From Clostridium sp. 12(A) (GTDB lineage: Bacteria; Bacillota; Clostridia; Lachnospirales; Lachnospiraceae): a DNA stretch of 64,000 nucleotides. Position numbers and translations under genes: made by a program. This document shows positions 9,301 through 18,427 of the stretch, piece by piece. The notes below the pieces were generated by a model. It was not told where the DNA came from. It did no database searches and was given only the letters and a program-made list of their open reading frames with translations. The DNA lies in assembly GCA_000526575.1 (NCBI GenBank), contig JAGI01000003.1, positions 62,001 through 126,000 of the forward strand, in the 5' to 3' direction. How positions within the stretch are numbered: position 1 is the first letter of the stretch; every line of letters starts with the position of its first letter.

Positions 9301-9594
9301 AAGATTTAAACCAGCCTGTCCGCCAAGGGTTGGCAGAACGCTGTCTGGCTGTTCCTTTAAAATAAGCTGCTCCACCACTTCTACAGTAAGGGGTTCAATG
9401 TATACCTTGTCTGCAATGTCCTTATCCGTCATGATGGTTGCAGGGTTTGAGTTTAATAAAACTACTTCTACCCCTTCTTCTTTTAAGGAACGGCAGGCCT
9501 GTGTTCCTGCATAATCAAATTCTGCCGCCTGACCGATGATGATCGGACCGGATCCGAGAACGAGTACTTTTTTAATATCCTGAATCTTCGGCAT
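6391..9594 (-). CDS. carB: Carbamoyl-phosphate synthase large subunit
   Basis: Makes carbamoyl phosphate from ammonia (delivered by CarA), bicarbonate and two ATP, for pyrimidines and arginine. Its 1067 residues are full length. Two homologous ATP-grasp halves are visible, each starting with a [14 protein letters not shown] segment (near 9-23 and 555-569). The C-terminal MGS-like allosteric domain ends with a [22 protein letters not shown] stretch. Only two bases separate it from carA. No pyrR-type attenuator was recognised upstream of carA. Confidence 0.98.
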   Translation of the reverse strand: MPKIQDIKKVLVLGSGPIIIGQAAEFDYAGTQACRSLKEEGVEVVLLNSNPATIMTDKDIADKVYIEPLTVEVVEQLILKEQPDSVLPTLGGQAGLNLAMELEDSGFLKKHNVRLIGTTALTIKKAEDREMFKETMEKIGEPVAPSDIVENVEDGLRIAKEIGYPIVLRPAYTLGGSGGGIAENPAQCREILENGLRLSRVGQVLVERCISGWKEVEYEVMRDGAGNVITVCNMENLDPVGVHTGDSIVVAPSQTLGDKEYQMLRTSALKIISELGITGGCNVQYALHPDSFEYCVIEVNPRVSRSSALASKATGYPIAKVAAKIALGYTLDEIKNAVTKKTYASFEPMLDYCVVKMPRLPFDKFLSAKRTLGTQMKATGEVMSICTNFEGGLMKAIRSLEQHVDSLMSYDFTGLTDEELTETLHLVDDRRIWVIAEALRRGFSYESIHDITKIDVWFIDKLAILIEMEEALKKGPLTTELLKEAKRLEFPDTVISRLTGVSVEEIHDRRKENGITAAFKMVDTCAAEFAAETPYYYSCFGSENEAIQTSGRKKVLVLGSGPIRIGQGIEFDYCSVHSTWSFSKEGYETIIVNNNPETVSTDFDIADKLYFEPLTPEDVESIVDVEKPDGAVVQFGGQTAIKLTEALMKMGVPILGTAAEDVDAAEDRELFDKILEECEIPRPAGHTVFTAEEAKEAANKLGYPVLVRPSYVLGGQGMQIAISDQDVDEFIGIINQIAQEHPILVDKYIMGKEIEVDAVCDGEDILIPGIMEHIERAGVHSGDSISVYPAQSIDHEVKEKLVEYTRRLARALHVKGMINIQFIVCGSDVYVIEVNPRSSRTVPYISKVTGIPIVPLATQVICGHSIKELGYEPGLQPEADYIAVKMPVFSFEKIRGADISLGPEMKSTGECLGIAKTFNEALYKAFAGAGIKLPKYKNMIITVKDSDKEEIIEIARRFQAQGYKIFSTSGTAKVLNDNGVKALMVRKLEQESPNLMDLILGHEIDLVIDTPPQGADRSKDGFIIRRNAIETGVTVLTSLDTAQALVTSMENKAKELTLIDIAQVKNV

Positions 9595-9596
9595 TA

Positions 9597-10673
9597 TTAT
9601 CTCTCCTCCATCATCTTTAAGAACCGGTCAAATAAGTAGCTGGAATCCTGAGGTCCAGGACAGGCTTCCGGGTGATACTGAACTGTAAATATGTTTTTGT
9701 TGGTGTATTTCAGTCCTTCATTGGTTCCGTCATTGACATTGACAAAGGCTGGAACTGCTACCGATGGATCCATGGTATCCACATCTACCACATAGCCGTG
9801 GTTCTGGGAAGAAATATATACACGTCCTGTTTCCAGATCCTTGACCGGGTGGTTTCCGCCTCTGTGTCCGTACTTCAATTTATGTGTGTCCGCTCCAGTT
9901 GCAAGAGCCATAAGCTGATGTCCCAGGCAGATGGCAAAAATCGGAACATTGGAATCATAAAGCTTTTTGATCTCAGCAATGATTTCCGTACACTCTTTTG
10001 GATCGCCAGGGCCGTTAGACAGCATAATGCCGTCCGGGTTTGCGGCGAGTATCTCTTCTGCCTTTGTAAGGGCTGGATATACGGTTACTTCGCAGCCTCT
10101 CTCATGCAAGGAGTGAGCAATATTCTTTTTGGCACCAAGATCTAAAAGTGCAACTTTCTTTCCGTTTCCGGGAAGTACAAAGGTTTCCTTACAGGTAGCA
10201 GCTTTCACTACACCGGTAACCTCATAATTTTTCATACGCGAAATGACGTCATCGAGATTAAAACCTTCATTGGTTGTAATCATGCCGTTCATCGTACCTT
10301 TTTCTCTTAAGATTTTTGTTAGGGCTCTCGTATCGATACCACTGATACCTGGAATGTCGTTTTCTTTTAAGAAATGCTGAATGGTATCCTCGCTTCTAAA
10401 GTTGCTGGGGATTCTAGATAATTCTCTGACAATGTAGCCATCCGGCCACGGTTTTAATGATTCCATATCTTCCTGACAAATGCCGTAATTACCAATCAAC
10501 GGATAAGTCATCACAACCGCTTGCCCCGCATAGGAAGGGTCGGTGAGGACTTCCAAATAACCTGTCATGGAAGTATTAAATACAATTTCGCTAATAATTT
10601 CCCGTGTTGAACCAATGCTCGTCCCTGTAAATACAGTACCGTCTTCCAGTATTAAAAAAGCTTTCATACGCAA
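9597..10673 (-). CDS. carA: Carbamoyl-phosphate synthase small (glutaminase) subunit
   Basis: Class I glutamine amidotransferase that hydrolyses glutamine and passes ammonia to CarB. 358 residues with an N-terminal CPSase small domain and a C-terminal GATase. The triad is complete: C249 (CLGHQ), H334 and E336 (QYHPEA). The start MRMKAF is used; an ATG two codons on is equally possible. First gene of carA-carB. Confidence 0.97.
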   Translation of the reverse strand: MRMKAFLILEDGTVFTGTSIGSTREIISEIVFNTSMTGYLEVLTDPSYAGQAVVMTYPLIGNYGICQEDMESLKPWPDGYIVRELSRIPSNFRSEDTIQHFLKENDIPGISGIDTRALTKILREKGTMNGMITTNEGFNLDDVISRMKNYEVTGVVKAATCKETFVLPGNGKKVALLDLGAKKNIAHSLHERGCEVTVYPALTKAEEILAANPDGIMLSNGPGDPKECTEIIAEIKKLYDSNVPIFAICLGHQLMALATGADTHKLKYGHRGGNHPVKDLETGRVYISSQNHGYVVDVDTMDPSVAVPAFVNVNDGTNEGLKYTNKNIFTVQYHPEACPGPQDSSYLFDRFLKMMEER

Positions 10674-10925
10674 AGTCCCAATCCTTTCTTAATGGTATGT
10701 TTTGAGCTTTCTGATATCAGCCCAAATTGAATAGATTATACATTATCTCGTGACATTTTTCAACTGTTTTTTTCGTATTTCTTTCATTAAATTTTATTCA
10801 TATTTTTTGAATATTTGATGTTTTTCTATGTAACTAATGAATAATTATGCACTTCTAACCATGGAATATTATTCAAAAGTATACTTTAGGGCTTATTCGG
10901 GGAAAATAGTATTGAGGTGATAAAT

Positions 10926-11123
10926 ATGATAGATAACAGCGATCTGCCCATTGGTTTTACCATGGAATTGGCTCAGCACTCAGATATTTTAAACCGTTTT
11001 GCCGGACTTCCTGAAGCTCAGAGGAACTCGATAATTGACGGTGCAAGAAGCGTTGACAGCCGGGATGAGATGCGCAATTATGTGGAATCTATTTTTAAAG
11101 AGCCAAAAAATTCATTTTTCTAA
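10926..11123 (+). CDS. Small conserved protein of unknown function
   Basis: 65 residues, MIDNSDLPIGFTMELAQHSDIL... The ATG at 10926 follows GAGGTG by 6 bases; a GTG at 10917 lies inside that ribosome site. Short proteins of the DNSxLPIGFxMxLA type with a later RDEMRNYV-like segment recur in Clostridia, but no function is known to me. No signal or membrane segment. It is divergent from carA and followed by its own terminator. Confidence 0.7.
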   Translation: MIDNSDLPIGFTMELAQHSDILNRFAGLPEAQRNSIIDGARSVDSRDEMRNYVESIFKEPKNSFF

Positions 11124-11130
11124 AAAGCCA

Positions 11131-11169
11131 CCCGCAGAATGGATTTTCCCCAATCTGCGGGGACTTTTG
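11131..11169 (+). terminator. Terminator after the 65-residue protein gene
   Basis: CCCGCAGAATGG pairs with CCAATCTGCGGG (one A-A mismatch) around a 7-base loop, followed by GACTTTTG. Confidence 0.8.
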
Positions 11170-11198
11170 TAATGATTCCATTTCTACTGTAATATATT

Positions 11199-11217
11199 TA
11201 TAACAATTATTGTTATA
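11199..11217. promoter_or_regulatory. Short AT-rich palindrome before the 11229 gene
   Basis: TATAACAA-TTA-TTGTTATA, a perfect 8-bp palindrome immediately before the AAGGGG ribosome site. It could be an operator or an mRNA hairpin; no regulator is identified. Confidence 0.35.
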
Positions 11218-11228
11218 AGGGGCATTCT

Positions 11229-12494
11229 ATGAATCCATATACGATTTACAGAGCGCAGGAAAACAATTCAACCGGTTCCCTTCAGGTGAATGTTGTCTCT
11301 GCAGAAAACAACTTTCCCATTCCAGATGCAGAAATTACCATTTCTTATACAGGAGATCCCACTAGTACTCTGGAGCAGGTAGTCACAGATGCTTCCGGTC
11401 AGACCGAACTCGTAAGTCTTGCTGCTCCTCCTGTGGACTTAAGCCTTTCTCCAAGCCTTGAACAGCCTTACTCCGAATACACGCTGATGATCCGTGCCCA
11501 AGGCTTTGAGCCGGTAGCCATCTCAGGTACCCAGATTCTTGCAGATACCATTGCTTTACAGCCTGCCCGGATGACTCCCATTCAAGATCAAGTATCTCCC
11601 GATGTCCCCATCGTTATCCCGGACCATACCCTGTACGGCGAATATCCTCCAAAAATTGCGGAATCAGAAGTGAAAAGTGTAGCGGAAACCGGTGAGATCG
11701 TTCTTAGCAGAGTGGTAGTTCCCCAGACAATCATTGTACATGACGGCGTTCCCACAGACCCCACCGCTCCTAACTATTATGTTCCTTACGGCGATTACAT
11801 TAAAAATGTGGCTTCCAGTGAGATCTATGCAACATGGCCCAGAGAAACCATAATCGCTAATGTTCTGGCAATTATGAGTTTTACCCTAAACCGTGTGTAC
11901 ACGGAATGGTACCGGAACCAGGGATATGATTTTACCATAACCTCTTCCACCGCCTTTGATCATAAATGGATTCATGAGCGGAACATATATGAAAGCATCT
12001 CTCAGGTCGTTGATGAAATTTTCAACAGCTATCTGTCACGTCCTGGAATCAGGCAGCCTATCCTTACTCAGTACTGCGACGGGCAGCGGGTACGGTGTCC
12101 CAACTGGATGTCACAATGGGGCAGCTGTACGTTAGGAGAGCAGGGCTATACCGCGATTCAGATTCTTCGGAATTATTATGGAAGCGATATGTACATCAAC
12201 ACGGCAGAGCAGGTTTCCGGTGTTCCTTCTTCCTTCCCAGGTTTTAACTTAACCATAGGTGCCACCGGCGAAAAGGTTCAGCAGGTCCAGGATCAGCTTG
12301 CTGTCATAGCAGGTGTTTATACAGCAATTCCAAGAATTACGGCTGACGGGGTTTTTGGGGAACAGACGGCTGAGGCAGTTCGCCAGTTCCAGAGAATTTT
12401 TAATCTTCCTGTAACTGGAATCATAGATTTTGCCACCTGGTACCGGATTTCTCATATCTATGTAGGTATTACCAGGATTGCGGAATATTCTTAA
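11229..12494 (+). CDS. Peptidoglycan-binding protein with SpoIID-like central region
   Basis: 421 residues, no signal peptide. Residues 15-110 look like a carboxypeptidase-regulatory/beta-sandwich domain (SLQVNVVSAENNFPIPDAEITI). The middle (about 190-320) resembles the SpoIID/LytB region (WPRETIIANVLAIMSFTLNRVYTEW, then a Cys-containing CDGQRVRCPNWMSQWGS). The C-terminus (about 335-410) is a PG_binding_1 domain (TGEKVQQVQDQL...DGVFGEQTAEAVRQFQ). This implies binding or remodelling of cell-wall or spore-cortex glycan; the SpoIID assignment is by pattern only. AAGGGG ribosome site. Confidence 0.72.
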   Translation: MNPYTIYRAQENNSTGSLQVNVVSAENNFPIPDAEITISYTGDPTSTLEQVVTDASGQTELVSLAAPPVDLSLSPSLEQPYSEYTLMIRAQGFEPVAISGTQILADTIALQPARMTPIQDQVSPDVPIVIPDHTLYGEYPPKIAESEVKSVAETGEIVLSRVVVPQTIIVHDGVPTDPTAPNYYVPYGDYIKNVASSEIYATWPRETIIANVLAIMSFTLNRVYTEWYRNQGYDFTITSSTAFDHKWIHERNIYESISQVVDEIFNSYLSRPGIRQPILTQYCDGQRVRCPNWMSQWGSCTLGEQGYTAIQILRNYYGSDMYINTAEQVSGVPSSFPGFNLTIGATGEKVQQVQDQLAVIAGVYTAIPRITADGVFGEQTAEAVRQFQRIFNLPVTGIIDFATWYRISHIYVGITRIAEYS

Positions 12495-12513
12495 AATTTT
12501 AAGGTCTGCATCA

Positions 12514-12575
12514 AAAGGGAAGGCATCTGAAATGCATTCGATTTATAATCAATGCATTTCAGACGCCTTCCCTTT
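12514..12575. terminator. Large bidirectional terminator
   Basis: 25-base arms with a single T/C difference, separated by a 12-base loop, between the convergent 11229 gene and the DUF368 gene. A- and T-runs at the ends fit termination in both directions. Confidence 0.9.
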
Positions 12576-12596
12576 CTATGTTGTAACGCTTTATAA

Positions 12597-13499
12597 TCAG
12601 CCTTCTCCTCCTAAAAGATCTGCCGCTACATATCCAAGAAGTGCAAGGGAAATTCCGCCCATTAATTCATAGACCTTTACGCCCTGCCATGGGATATCCC
12701 ATAAAATGACAAAGGGGGATGAAAACACAAGTCCGATGATAACCCGGTACATCTGGCATTCATGACGGATTAAGAGACCCTCCACGATTTTAGCAAAGAA
12801 GAACACCCCTAAAGCCATGCCGGTGAAATAAGGCAGTAATACCAGGATATAATAGAACAATCCCTGAAAATCCATGGCAGATAAAGCTCTGATACAGGCA
12901 TTGTTCGTCTGTAAAATGGGTTCATAAAAACCCAGCATCATCATAATCATAGAACCACTGACACCTGGAACTATCATGGTGCCTGCCGCCAGAAGTCCCA
13001 CAAGAAACAAGATCACCACCCAGTATTTACCGGAAGTAAGGTAAGAAGCCCCTGAAAGTGTGCTCATTCCCCCACTGTTTCTTCCAGATGCGATTACAGT
13101 CTCTGCAACAACAGTAATTAATATGACCACTCCGCAGGTTATTACTGCGGTCAAAATCCCCTTTTTCCTGTCCTTATGTTCCCTGGAAAAGGACTTTCGA
13201 AACAAGGTAGGAAGTCCACCTCCTATGAGCCCCAAAAATGCCAGCTTAGTCTGTAGGGGATATGTATGAAAAAGATATTCAAAAGCCAGAGATAGAAACA
13301 CAATCCCCGCCACTGCCCCGATGCCGTATGGAAGCAACGTCCGTATACTCTTTACGGGCTCCTTAAACAGCTGGGTAACCGCATGAAGAATCGTGTCGTA
13401 TACTCCCATGGTTATGGCAAGCATTCCGCCGCTGATTCCCGGAAGTATGTTAGCCACGCCTATGATAACGCCTTTTAACAGCTCACTGATATATTTCAA
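12597..13499 (-). CDS. popT: DUF368 membrane protein, probable undecaprenyl-phosphate transporter
   Basis: 300 residues with about eight membrane segments. The DUF368 signature is visible near the N-terminus (GVANILPGISGGMLAITMGVYD) and again in the second half (AAGTMIVPGVSGSMIMMMLGFYEPIL), an internal inverted-repeat layout. Members (PopT) return undecaprenyl phosphate across the membrane for cell-wall synthesis. The start is TTG, 6 bases after AGGAGG. It lies 34 bases after the HAD gene and may be cotranscribed with it. Confidence 0.85.
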   Translation of the reverse strand: MKYISELLKGVIIGVANILPGISGGMLAITMGVYDTILHAVTQLFKEPVKSIRTLLPYGIGAVAGIVFLSLAFEYLFHTYPLQTKLAFLGLIGGGLPTLFRKSFSREHKDRKKGILTAVITCGVVILITVVAETVIASGRNSGGMSTLSGASYLTSGKYWVVILFLVGLLAAGTMIVPGVSGSMIMMMLGFYEPILQTNNACIRALSAMDFQGLFYYILVLLPYFTGMALGVFFFAKIVEGLLIRHECQMYRVIIGLVFSSPFVILWDIPWQGVKVYELMGGISLALLGYVAADLLGGEG

Positions 13500-13533
13500 G
13501 CAATTCCTCCTGAAATTCTGTCGTTATCATATC

Positions 13534-14178
13534 CTATGCCTGTTTCACCACTTCTAATACATCTTTTACCCCGGAAAGCCTGTAATCTGCCAGACTCTGG
13601 TCAAAACCATACCTCTCGTCAATCATGGCTGCAATCTTCATTCCCGCTCTGTGAGCTGCTGTAATTCCAATGGTGGAATCCTCCACAGCCAGGCACTCTT
13701 CTGGCTTCACACCAAGACAGCTTGCCGTGTAAAGATAGATTTCCGGGTCCGGCTTGCTTTTTTTAAACTGATTGCCACTGACCACGGTTTCAAAAAGATT
13801 ACGTATCCCATTTTCATTCAGCACCCGTTCCACCAGCTCTAAGTGAGTAGAGGATGCAAGGGCCAGCTTGAATCCCTCATCTTTTAGTGTGTTCAGGACT
13901 TCAGTGGCTTCCTTTCGATAAAGCTCTCTGTAATCGATTTCCTCATAAATGTCCTTTTTTCGAAACTCACTTCGAAGCTCTTCCCAGGTTTGTCCATTAT
14001 TCACTGCCCGTTCCACCACTTCCCAGGAGTCCTTTTTTGTGGCACCCACCATGGGATAAAGCTGTTCCATTGTTACAGCAGGATTCTTTGCCCTTGCGAA
14101 TGCAAGCTGGTAGTTTAAATACACGCCTTCGCTGTCAATCAAAACCCCATCCATATCAAATATAACTGCCTGAATCAT
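13534..14178 (-). CDS. HAD-superfamily hydrolase, beta-phosphoglucomutase/phosphatase-like
   Basis: 214 residues from MIQAVIFDMDGVLIDSE; the ATG at 14178 has AAGGAGA 8 bases before it, so the in-frame upstream start at 14214 is rejected. HAD motif I is DMDGVL, motif II ASSTH, motif III K in KKSKPDPEIY, and motif IV EDSTIGI. The helical cap between motifs I and II places it in subclass I. Members act on sugar phosphates or other phosphate esters; the substrate is unknown. Confidence 0.88.
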   Translation of the reverse strand: MIQAVIFDMDGVLIDSEGVYLNYQLAFARAKNPAVTMEQLYPMVGATKKDSWEVVERAVNNGQTWEELRSEFRKKDIYEEIDYRELYRKEATEVLNTLKDEGFKLALASSTHLELVERVLNENGIRNLFETVVSGNQFKKSKPDPEIYLYTASCLGVKPEECLAVEDSTIGITAAHRAGMKIAAMIDERYGFDQSLADYRLSGVKDVLEVVKQA

Positions 14179-14248
14179 GTTGTCTCTCCTTGTCTTTCTT
14201 TCTGATTCAGACAATACGGGAACCAGGAGGGTTTGTCAAGCTGAAATG

Positions 14249-14276
14249 CAAAAAAAGCCGCAGGGGCGGAGCCTTT
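14249..14276 (-). terminator. Terminator after the amidase gene
   Basis: Minus strand: CCGC-CCCT-GCGG stem followed by CTTTTTTT, about 30 bases past the amidase stop. Confidence 0.65.
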
Positions 14277-14307
14277 CTTATAAAGCCTTCGTCCCGGCGA
14301 CCCATTT

Positions 14308-15090
14308 TCATAATACAGCCGGCCTTTTAACCATAAATGTATTGTATCCGTACCGTCTTAAGGCCTGCTCCATTTGTACTGCGTTGTCAACATTATGGAA
14401 TGCTCCCACCCGAACCTTATATAGTCCATCTTCTAAAACGATGAAAGCCGGAAATCCCTGGGCTTTTAAATCATTCATTTGCGTTTCCGCAAGAGAACGC
14501 ACCCGGTACGCTCCAGTCTGAACCTGGTAATATTCTGTTTGAGATTCTGTCTGCTCCTGAATGGTCGCTACGATGCTGTTCCCAATGGACTGTGCGATCT
14601 CAGTAAAGTTCTGGTCAAACAGATAATTATCCGCCTCGTTGTCTATAAATCCAGCCTCTATCAGAACCGCCGGAATATTTGTTCTTCTAAGAACAACCAA
14701 CCCCGGGCGTTCAATGACTCCTAAATCACTAAATCCGGTCTTACTTAAGGCTTCCATGATGTTGCTTGCCAGCATAGCCTGAGGGCCTTTATTTTCAAAT
14801 AAAAGGACTTCAGCCCCGGAACCAGAACCAGGAACAGGCATTGCATTGCGGTGTAAGGAAACAAAAAAGTTTGCTTCTGCATCGTTTCCCATCATGGTTT
14901 TCTCAAGAGGTGTATTGTAGGTATCGTCAGTTCTTGTATATCTGACATCAAGTCCGCTGTCTGCAAGAACTTTACCTACTGCCAACGCAAGCTTTAAGTT
15001 ATCATCCTTTTCCTGCCGTCCGTTATAGGTTGCACCCGGATCCGCACCGCCGTGGCCGGCATCTATCACTACGATCTGTCTCTCAGCCAA
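14308..15090 (-). CDS. N-acetylmuramoyl-L-alanine amidase (Amidase_3) with C-terminal SPOR domain
   Basis: Zinc amidase cutting the MurNAc-L-Ala bond of peptidoglycan. Zn ligands: H in DAGHGG, E in RQEKDDN, H in SLHRNA; catalytic E in LIEAGFIDN. A SPOR-type repeat domain closes the protein (YYQVQTGAYRV ... YKVRVGAF), which binds denuded glycan. The layout is like CwlC, the mother-cell lytic enzyme of Bacillus. Start: an AAAGGAG site sits inside the first codons of a longer ATG frame (15108), 8 bases before TTG at 15090, so TTG is preferred (260 residues). No signal peptide, which fits mother-cell release at lysis. Confidence 0.88.
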   Translation of the reverse strand: MAERQIVVIDAGHGGADPGATYNGRQEKDDNLKLALAVGKVLADSGLDVRYTRTDDTYNTPLEKTMMGNDAEANFFVSLHRNAMPVPGSGSGAEVLLFENKGPQAMLASNIMEALSKTGFSDLGVIERPGLVVLRRTNIPAVLIEAGFIDNEADNYLFDQNFTEIAQSIGNSIVATIQEQTESQTEYYQVQTGAYRVRSLAETQMNDLKAQGFPAFIVLEDGLYKVRVGAFHNVDNAVQMEQALRRYGYNTFMVKRPAVL

Positions 15091-15169
15091 AAGAAAAACT
15101 CCTTTCACATACCTCTATTCTATAACGTATGTGAGAGAAGCTTCTCAAGTACCACATTTTTTATAAATT

Positions 15170-15625
15170 TTAATCTTTTTCTGCTAATTCCGCCATCACA
15201 TCCACGCCTCTTGGTCCTACCGGAGTGGAAAATACGATCTGAGTGTTGGTTTTTCCGTATTTTTGAAGCTGGCCGATGAAAACATCCAGTTCCATGGTAC
15301 TTTGGAATGCCACCTTTATCAGCATGGAATAATCTCCTGTCACGCAATTGCATTCAAGCACATTTGGTATGGACTCCATATAGGAATAAAACTGAAGCTT
15401 GTCAATTGGTGATACATCCAGGTTTACGAATGCAGTGATGTGGTAACCAAGCTTCATCGGATCTACGGAAGCATGGTACCCTGTAATAATTTTTTCCCGC
15501 TCCAGCTTCTCGATTCTGGAGGAAACTGCAGGTGAGGATAAAAAAGTATTTTCTGCTATGTTCTTTAAGGATGCCCGGGCATTCTTCTGCAGGGTCTGCA
15601 CTATTTTCTTATCGATATCGTCCAT
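15170..15625 (-). CDS. Lrp/AsnC-family transcriptional regulator
   Basis: 151 residues. The N-terminal helix-turn-helix (MDDIDKKIVQTLQKNARASLKNIAENTFLSSPAVSSRIEKLE) and the C-terminal RAM/AsnC ligand domain (GYHASVDPMKLGY; CNCVTGDYSMLIKV) are both complete. These proteins sense amino acids. It follows dapL after a terminator, so it has its own promoter. Regulation of the neighbouring dap genes is possible but not shown. Confidence 0.9.
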   Translation of the reverse strand: MDDIDKKIVQTLQKNARASLKNIAENTFLSSPAVSSRIEKLEREKIITGYHASVDPMKLGYHITAFVNLDVSPIDKLQFYSYMESIPNVLECNCVTGDYSMLIKVAFQSTMELDVFIGQLQKYGKTNTQIVFSTPVGPRGVDVMAELAEKD

Positions 15626-15642
15626 ATCTTCCTCCTTGAAAT

Positions 15643-15681
15643 AAAAAAAGCGCCAGTACTTCCTAAGTACTGAACGCTTTT
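15643..15681 (-). terminator. Terminator of the glnA-ANTAR-dapF-dapL operon
   Basis: Minus strand: AAAAGCGTTCAGTACTT / AAGTACTGGCGCTTTTTTT, a long stem with a small bulge and a T7 tail, 79 bases after dapL. Confidence 0.88.
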
Positions 15682-15759
15682 GTTCTTATAAATTAAGCCG
15701 CTATCTTATAAATCTTTCATACACTTAATAATATCTAATTATCAAATACTTGTCAACAT

Positions 15760-16989
15760 TTATTTTCTTAAGGAAGGCATTTTTTTAAGCCGTTCCATGG
15801 CTTCTACTGTATTTTCATAAGTACCGAATGCAGTGAGACGGAAATATCCTTCGCCGCTTGGTCCAAACCCACTTCCCGGAGTTCCTACCACACTGGCTTC
15901 TTCTAAAAGCAGATCGAAAAATTCCCAGGAGGTCATTCCTTCCGGCACTCTCAGCCAGATGTAAGGAGCATTGACTCCGCCGTAGACTTCACAGCCAACT
16001 TCCTTTAACCCGTCATAGATGACTCTGGCATTTCTCATATAGTATGCCACCTGTTCCTTTAGCTGTGCCTTACCTGCTTCGGAATACACGGCTTCACCAG
16101 CCTTCTGGATGATGTAAGGAGCTCCGTTAAATTTGGTTCCATGACGTCTTGCCCAAAGAGCGTGAAGAGCCACTCCGCCACGGATCAATTCCTTTGGAAT
16201 TACGGTAAACCCAAGACGTACTCCGGTAAATCCGGCGTTCTTAGAAAAAGAACGGAACTCAATGGCACAAGTTTTCGCTTCCTCTATCTCATAAATGGAG
16301 TGAGGAACGTTATCTTCAGCAATATACGCTTCATAAGCAGCGTCATAAAGAATCACTGCACCTGTTTCATTGGCATAGTCCACCCATACCTTTAACTGGT
16401 CTCTGGTTAAGGTAGTACCTGTTGGATTGTTTGGAACGCATAAGTATATAAGGTCTGCCGCCTCTTTTGGAAGCTCAGGAACGAAGCCGTTTTCTGCTGT
16501 ACAAGGCATATAGACCACCTTGCTCCATTTTCCGGTTACCTCATCATAAGTTCCGGTTCTTCCTGCCATTACATTGGAGTCTACGTATACAGGATACACA
16601 GGATCACAGACTGCAATGATACAGCTTTCATCAAAGATTTCCTGAATATTTCCGCAGTCGCTTTTGGCACCGTCAGAAACAAAGATCTCGTCTGCCTCGA
16701 TTTGACAGCCTCTTTTAATATAATCTTCTTTTGCAATGGTTTCCCTTAAAAAGCTATACCCAAGATCCGGTGCATAGCCGTGAAATGTCTCTGCATTCCC
16801 CATCTCCTCTACTGCCCCGTGAAGAGCGTCAACGATAGACGGAGCCAGAGGCATGGTCACATCGCCGATTCCAAGACGGATTACTTTTTTATCAGGATTT
16901 GCTTCGATGTAAGCTTTCACTTTTTTTGCAATTGTGGAAAACAGATAGCTTCCCGGAAACTTTAAATAATTTTCATTTACCTTAACCAT
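15760..16989 (-). CDS. dapL: LL-diaminopimelate aminotransferase
   Basis: PLP enzyme converting tetrahydrodipicolinate straight to LL-DAP, bypassing the acylated intermediates. 409 residues from [17 protein letters not shown], the usual DapL start; AGGAGG lies 6 bases before it, so the longer frame to 17040 is rejected. The PLP lysine is in [14 protein letters not shown] and the substrate-binding [15 protein letters not shown] region is present. 19 bases after dapF, which acts next in the pathway. Confidence 0.95.
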   Translation of the reverse strand: MVKVNENYLKFPGSYLFSTIAKKVKAYIEANPDKKVIRLGIGDVTMPLAPSIVDALHGAVEEMGNAETFHGYAPDLGYSFLRETIAKEDYIKRGCQIEADEIFVSDGAKSDCGNIQEIFDESCIIAVCDPVYPVYVDSNVMAGRTGTYDEVTGKWSKVVYMPCTAENGFVPELPKEAADLIYLCVPNNPTGTTLTRDQLKVWVDYANETGAVILYDAAYEAYIAEDNVPHSIYEIEEAKTCAIEFRSFSKNAGFTGVRLGFTVIPKELIRGGVALHALWARRHGTKFNGAPYIIQKAGEAVYSEAGKAQLKEQVAYYMRNARVIYDGLKEVGCEVYGGVNAPYIWLRVPEGMTSWEFFDLLLEEASVVGTPGSGFGPSGEGYFRLTAFGTYENTVEAMERLKKMPSLRK

Positions 16990-17008
16990 AGGTTCCTCCT
17001 GCTTTATC

Positions 17009-17821
17009 TTATAGATTGTTAATGTCAAACTCTCCCTCAAACACTTCTATCGCAGGCCCTGTCATAAACACATGACCGCTGCCATCTCTGTCCCAGTGAA
17101 TGGTCAGATTGCCGCCCTTTAATTCTACCTCAACCGTGTTTAAAGTCCGTCCGCTCAGTGCTGAAGCTACTGCACTGGCAGTTGCACCAGTTCCACAAGC
17201 CCAGGTCTCACCGCTGCCTCTTTCCCATACTCTCATTCGGATATAGTCCTTGCTTATTACCTCAATGTACTCAGAATTGGTCCGCTCCGGGAAACGCTCA
17301 TGGGTTTCAAAGGCTGGACCTATGGATTCAAGGTCCAGATCATCGATGCCTTCCATATAGTAGATTGCATGGGGATTTCCCACTGAAATACCGATAAATT
17401 CATACTCCTTACCGTCAATTACAATGGGCTCTGGCACTGTACTGGTCAGCTCCGGAATTCCCATATCAACAGTAATCTTAACTGCTTTGCCATTTTCTTC
17501 CGTGATCTTTAAATGCTTGATCCCTGCCTTTGTCTCTACATCAAATTCTGTTTTATCCACCAGCTTGTGATCAAAGACGTACTTACCCACACATCGGATT
17601 CCATTCCCGCACATTTCGCTTTCTGAGCCATCTGCATTGAACATCTGCATCCGGCAGTCTGCCGTCTTAGAGGGGCAGATAAGTATCAGTCCATCGGAGC
17701 CGATTCCAAAATGGCGGTCACTTACCTTTTTAGAAAGCTCAGCCGGATTTTCTACCGTTTCCTCAAAACAATTGATGTATACGTAATCATTACCAATTCC
17801 CTGCATTTTTGTAAATTTCAT
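17009..17821 (-). CDS. dapF: Diaminopimelate epimerase
   Basis: Converts LL-DAP to meso-DAP for lysine and peptidoglycan. Both catalytic cysteines are present: C71 (CGNGIRC) and C209 (ACGTGA). 270 residues, normal length. It lies between the ANTAR regulator (17 bases) and dapL (19 bases). Contrast with the Cys-less paralogue at 36567-37427. Confidence 0.96.
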   Translation of the reverse strand: MKFTKMQGIGNDYVYINCFEETVENPAELSKKVSDRHFGIGSDGLILICPSKTADCRMQMFNADGSESEMCGNGIRCVGKYVFDHKLVDKTEFDVETKAGIKHLKITEENGKAVKITVDMGIPELTSTVPEPIVIDGKEYEFIGISVGNPHAIYYMEGIDDLDLESIGPAFETHERFPERTNSEYIEVISKDYIRMRVWERGSGETWACGTGATASAVASALSGRTLNTVEVELKGGNLTIHWDRDGSGHVFMTGPAIEVFEGEFDINNL

Positions 17822-17838
17822 AACTGTTTCCTCTACTT

Positions 17839-18387
17839 CTATTGATTAATCAAACTCACGATCATCTGAGCCGTTTCAACCATATTGGTTCCGCTGTCCA
17901 TACTGCACTTTTGAATGTAACGGTGGGCTTCTGATTCAGACATATGGTTTCGCTCCATTAATAGCTCTTTTGCCTGCTGAATCGTCTCGATCTCTTCTCT
18001 GCTTCGTTCCTTGGGCTGGCTCTTTAATTTCTTCCGCTTTCTTGCAATGGTCTCCATCATCATACCAAGAGTGCTTACAAGATCCTGAACCTTTAAAGGA
18101 AGCCCGAGGCAGACCACATCATCCGGCGCCCTTCCACTCCACTGGCTTGGGGATGCCACCAAAAGCATCTCAACTCCCGGAGGCAGGCATTCGTAAATTT
18201 CCTGATAAACCATATCTGCAAATCTGCTGCCGCATACCACGACTCCGCTTCCAAGTTCATCTGCGCTGTTGACTGCCTGCGCGCCAGAGGTGCAGACCGC
18301 GGAGACGAAAAAGCCGTTTTTCATTAGTATATTCTTTATATTTTTCGCATCCTCCGCCTTGGAAAATGCCACAATTACATTGGTCAA
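17839..18387 (-). CDS. ANTAR-domain response-regulator-like protein
   Basis: 182 residues. The N-terminus (1-115) is a receiver-like domain but lacks the usual phospho-acceptor DD...D pattern (FSKAEDAKNI; VVVCGSRF), so phosphorylation is doubtful. A short coiled region leads to a C-terminal ANTAR domain (IETIQQAKELLMERNHMSESEAHRYIQKCSMD). ANTAR proteins bind paired hairpins in mRNA leaders and prevent termination, often for nitrogen genes. TTG start after GGAGGTGA. It is 40 bases downstream of glnA, its most likely target. Confidence 0.88.
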   Translation of the reverse strand: MTNVIVAFSKAEDAKNIKNILMKNGFFVSAVCTSGAQAVNSADELGSGVVVCGSRFADMVYQEIYECLPPGVEMLLVASPSQWSGRAPDDVVCLGLPLKVQDLVSTLGMMMETIARKRKKLKSQPKERSREEIETIQQAKELLMERNHMSESEAHRYIQKCSMDSGTNMVETAQMIVSLINQ

Positions 18388-18427
18388 GCACTCTCACCTC
18401 CAGATAACCGTATCAGGGATACAATAG

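Noticed and set aside
17009-17821. Whether this dapF and the 36567 gene are a simple recent duplication
   Set aside because: The two differ throughout, including both catalytic Cys and the terminal regions, so they are old paralogues and not a fresh copy.
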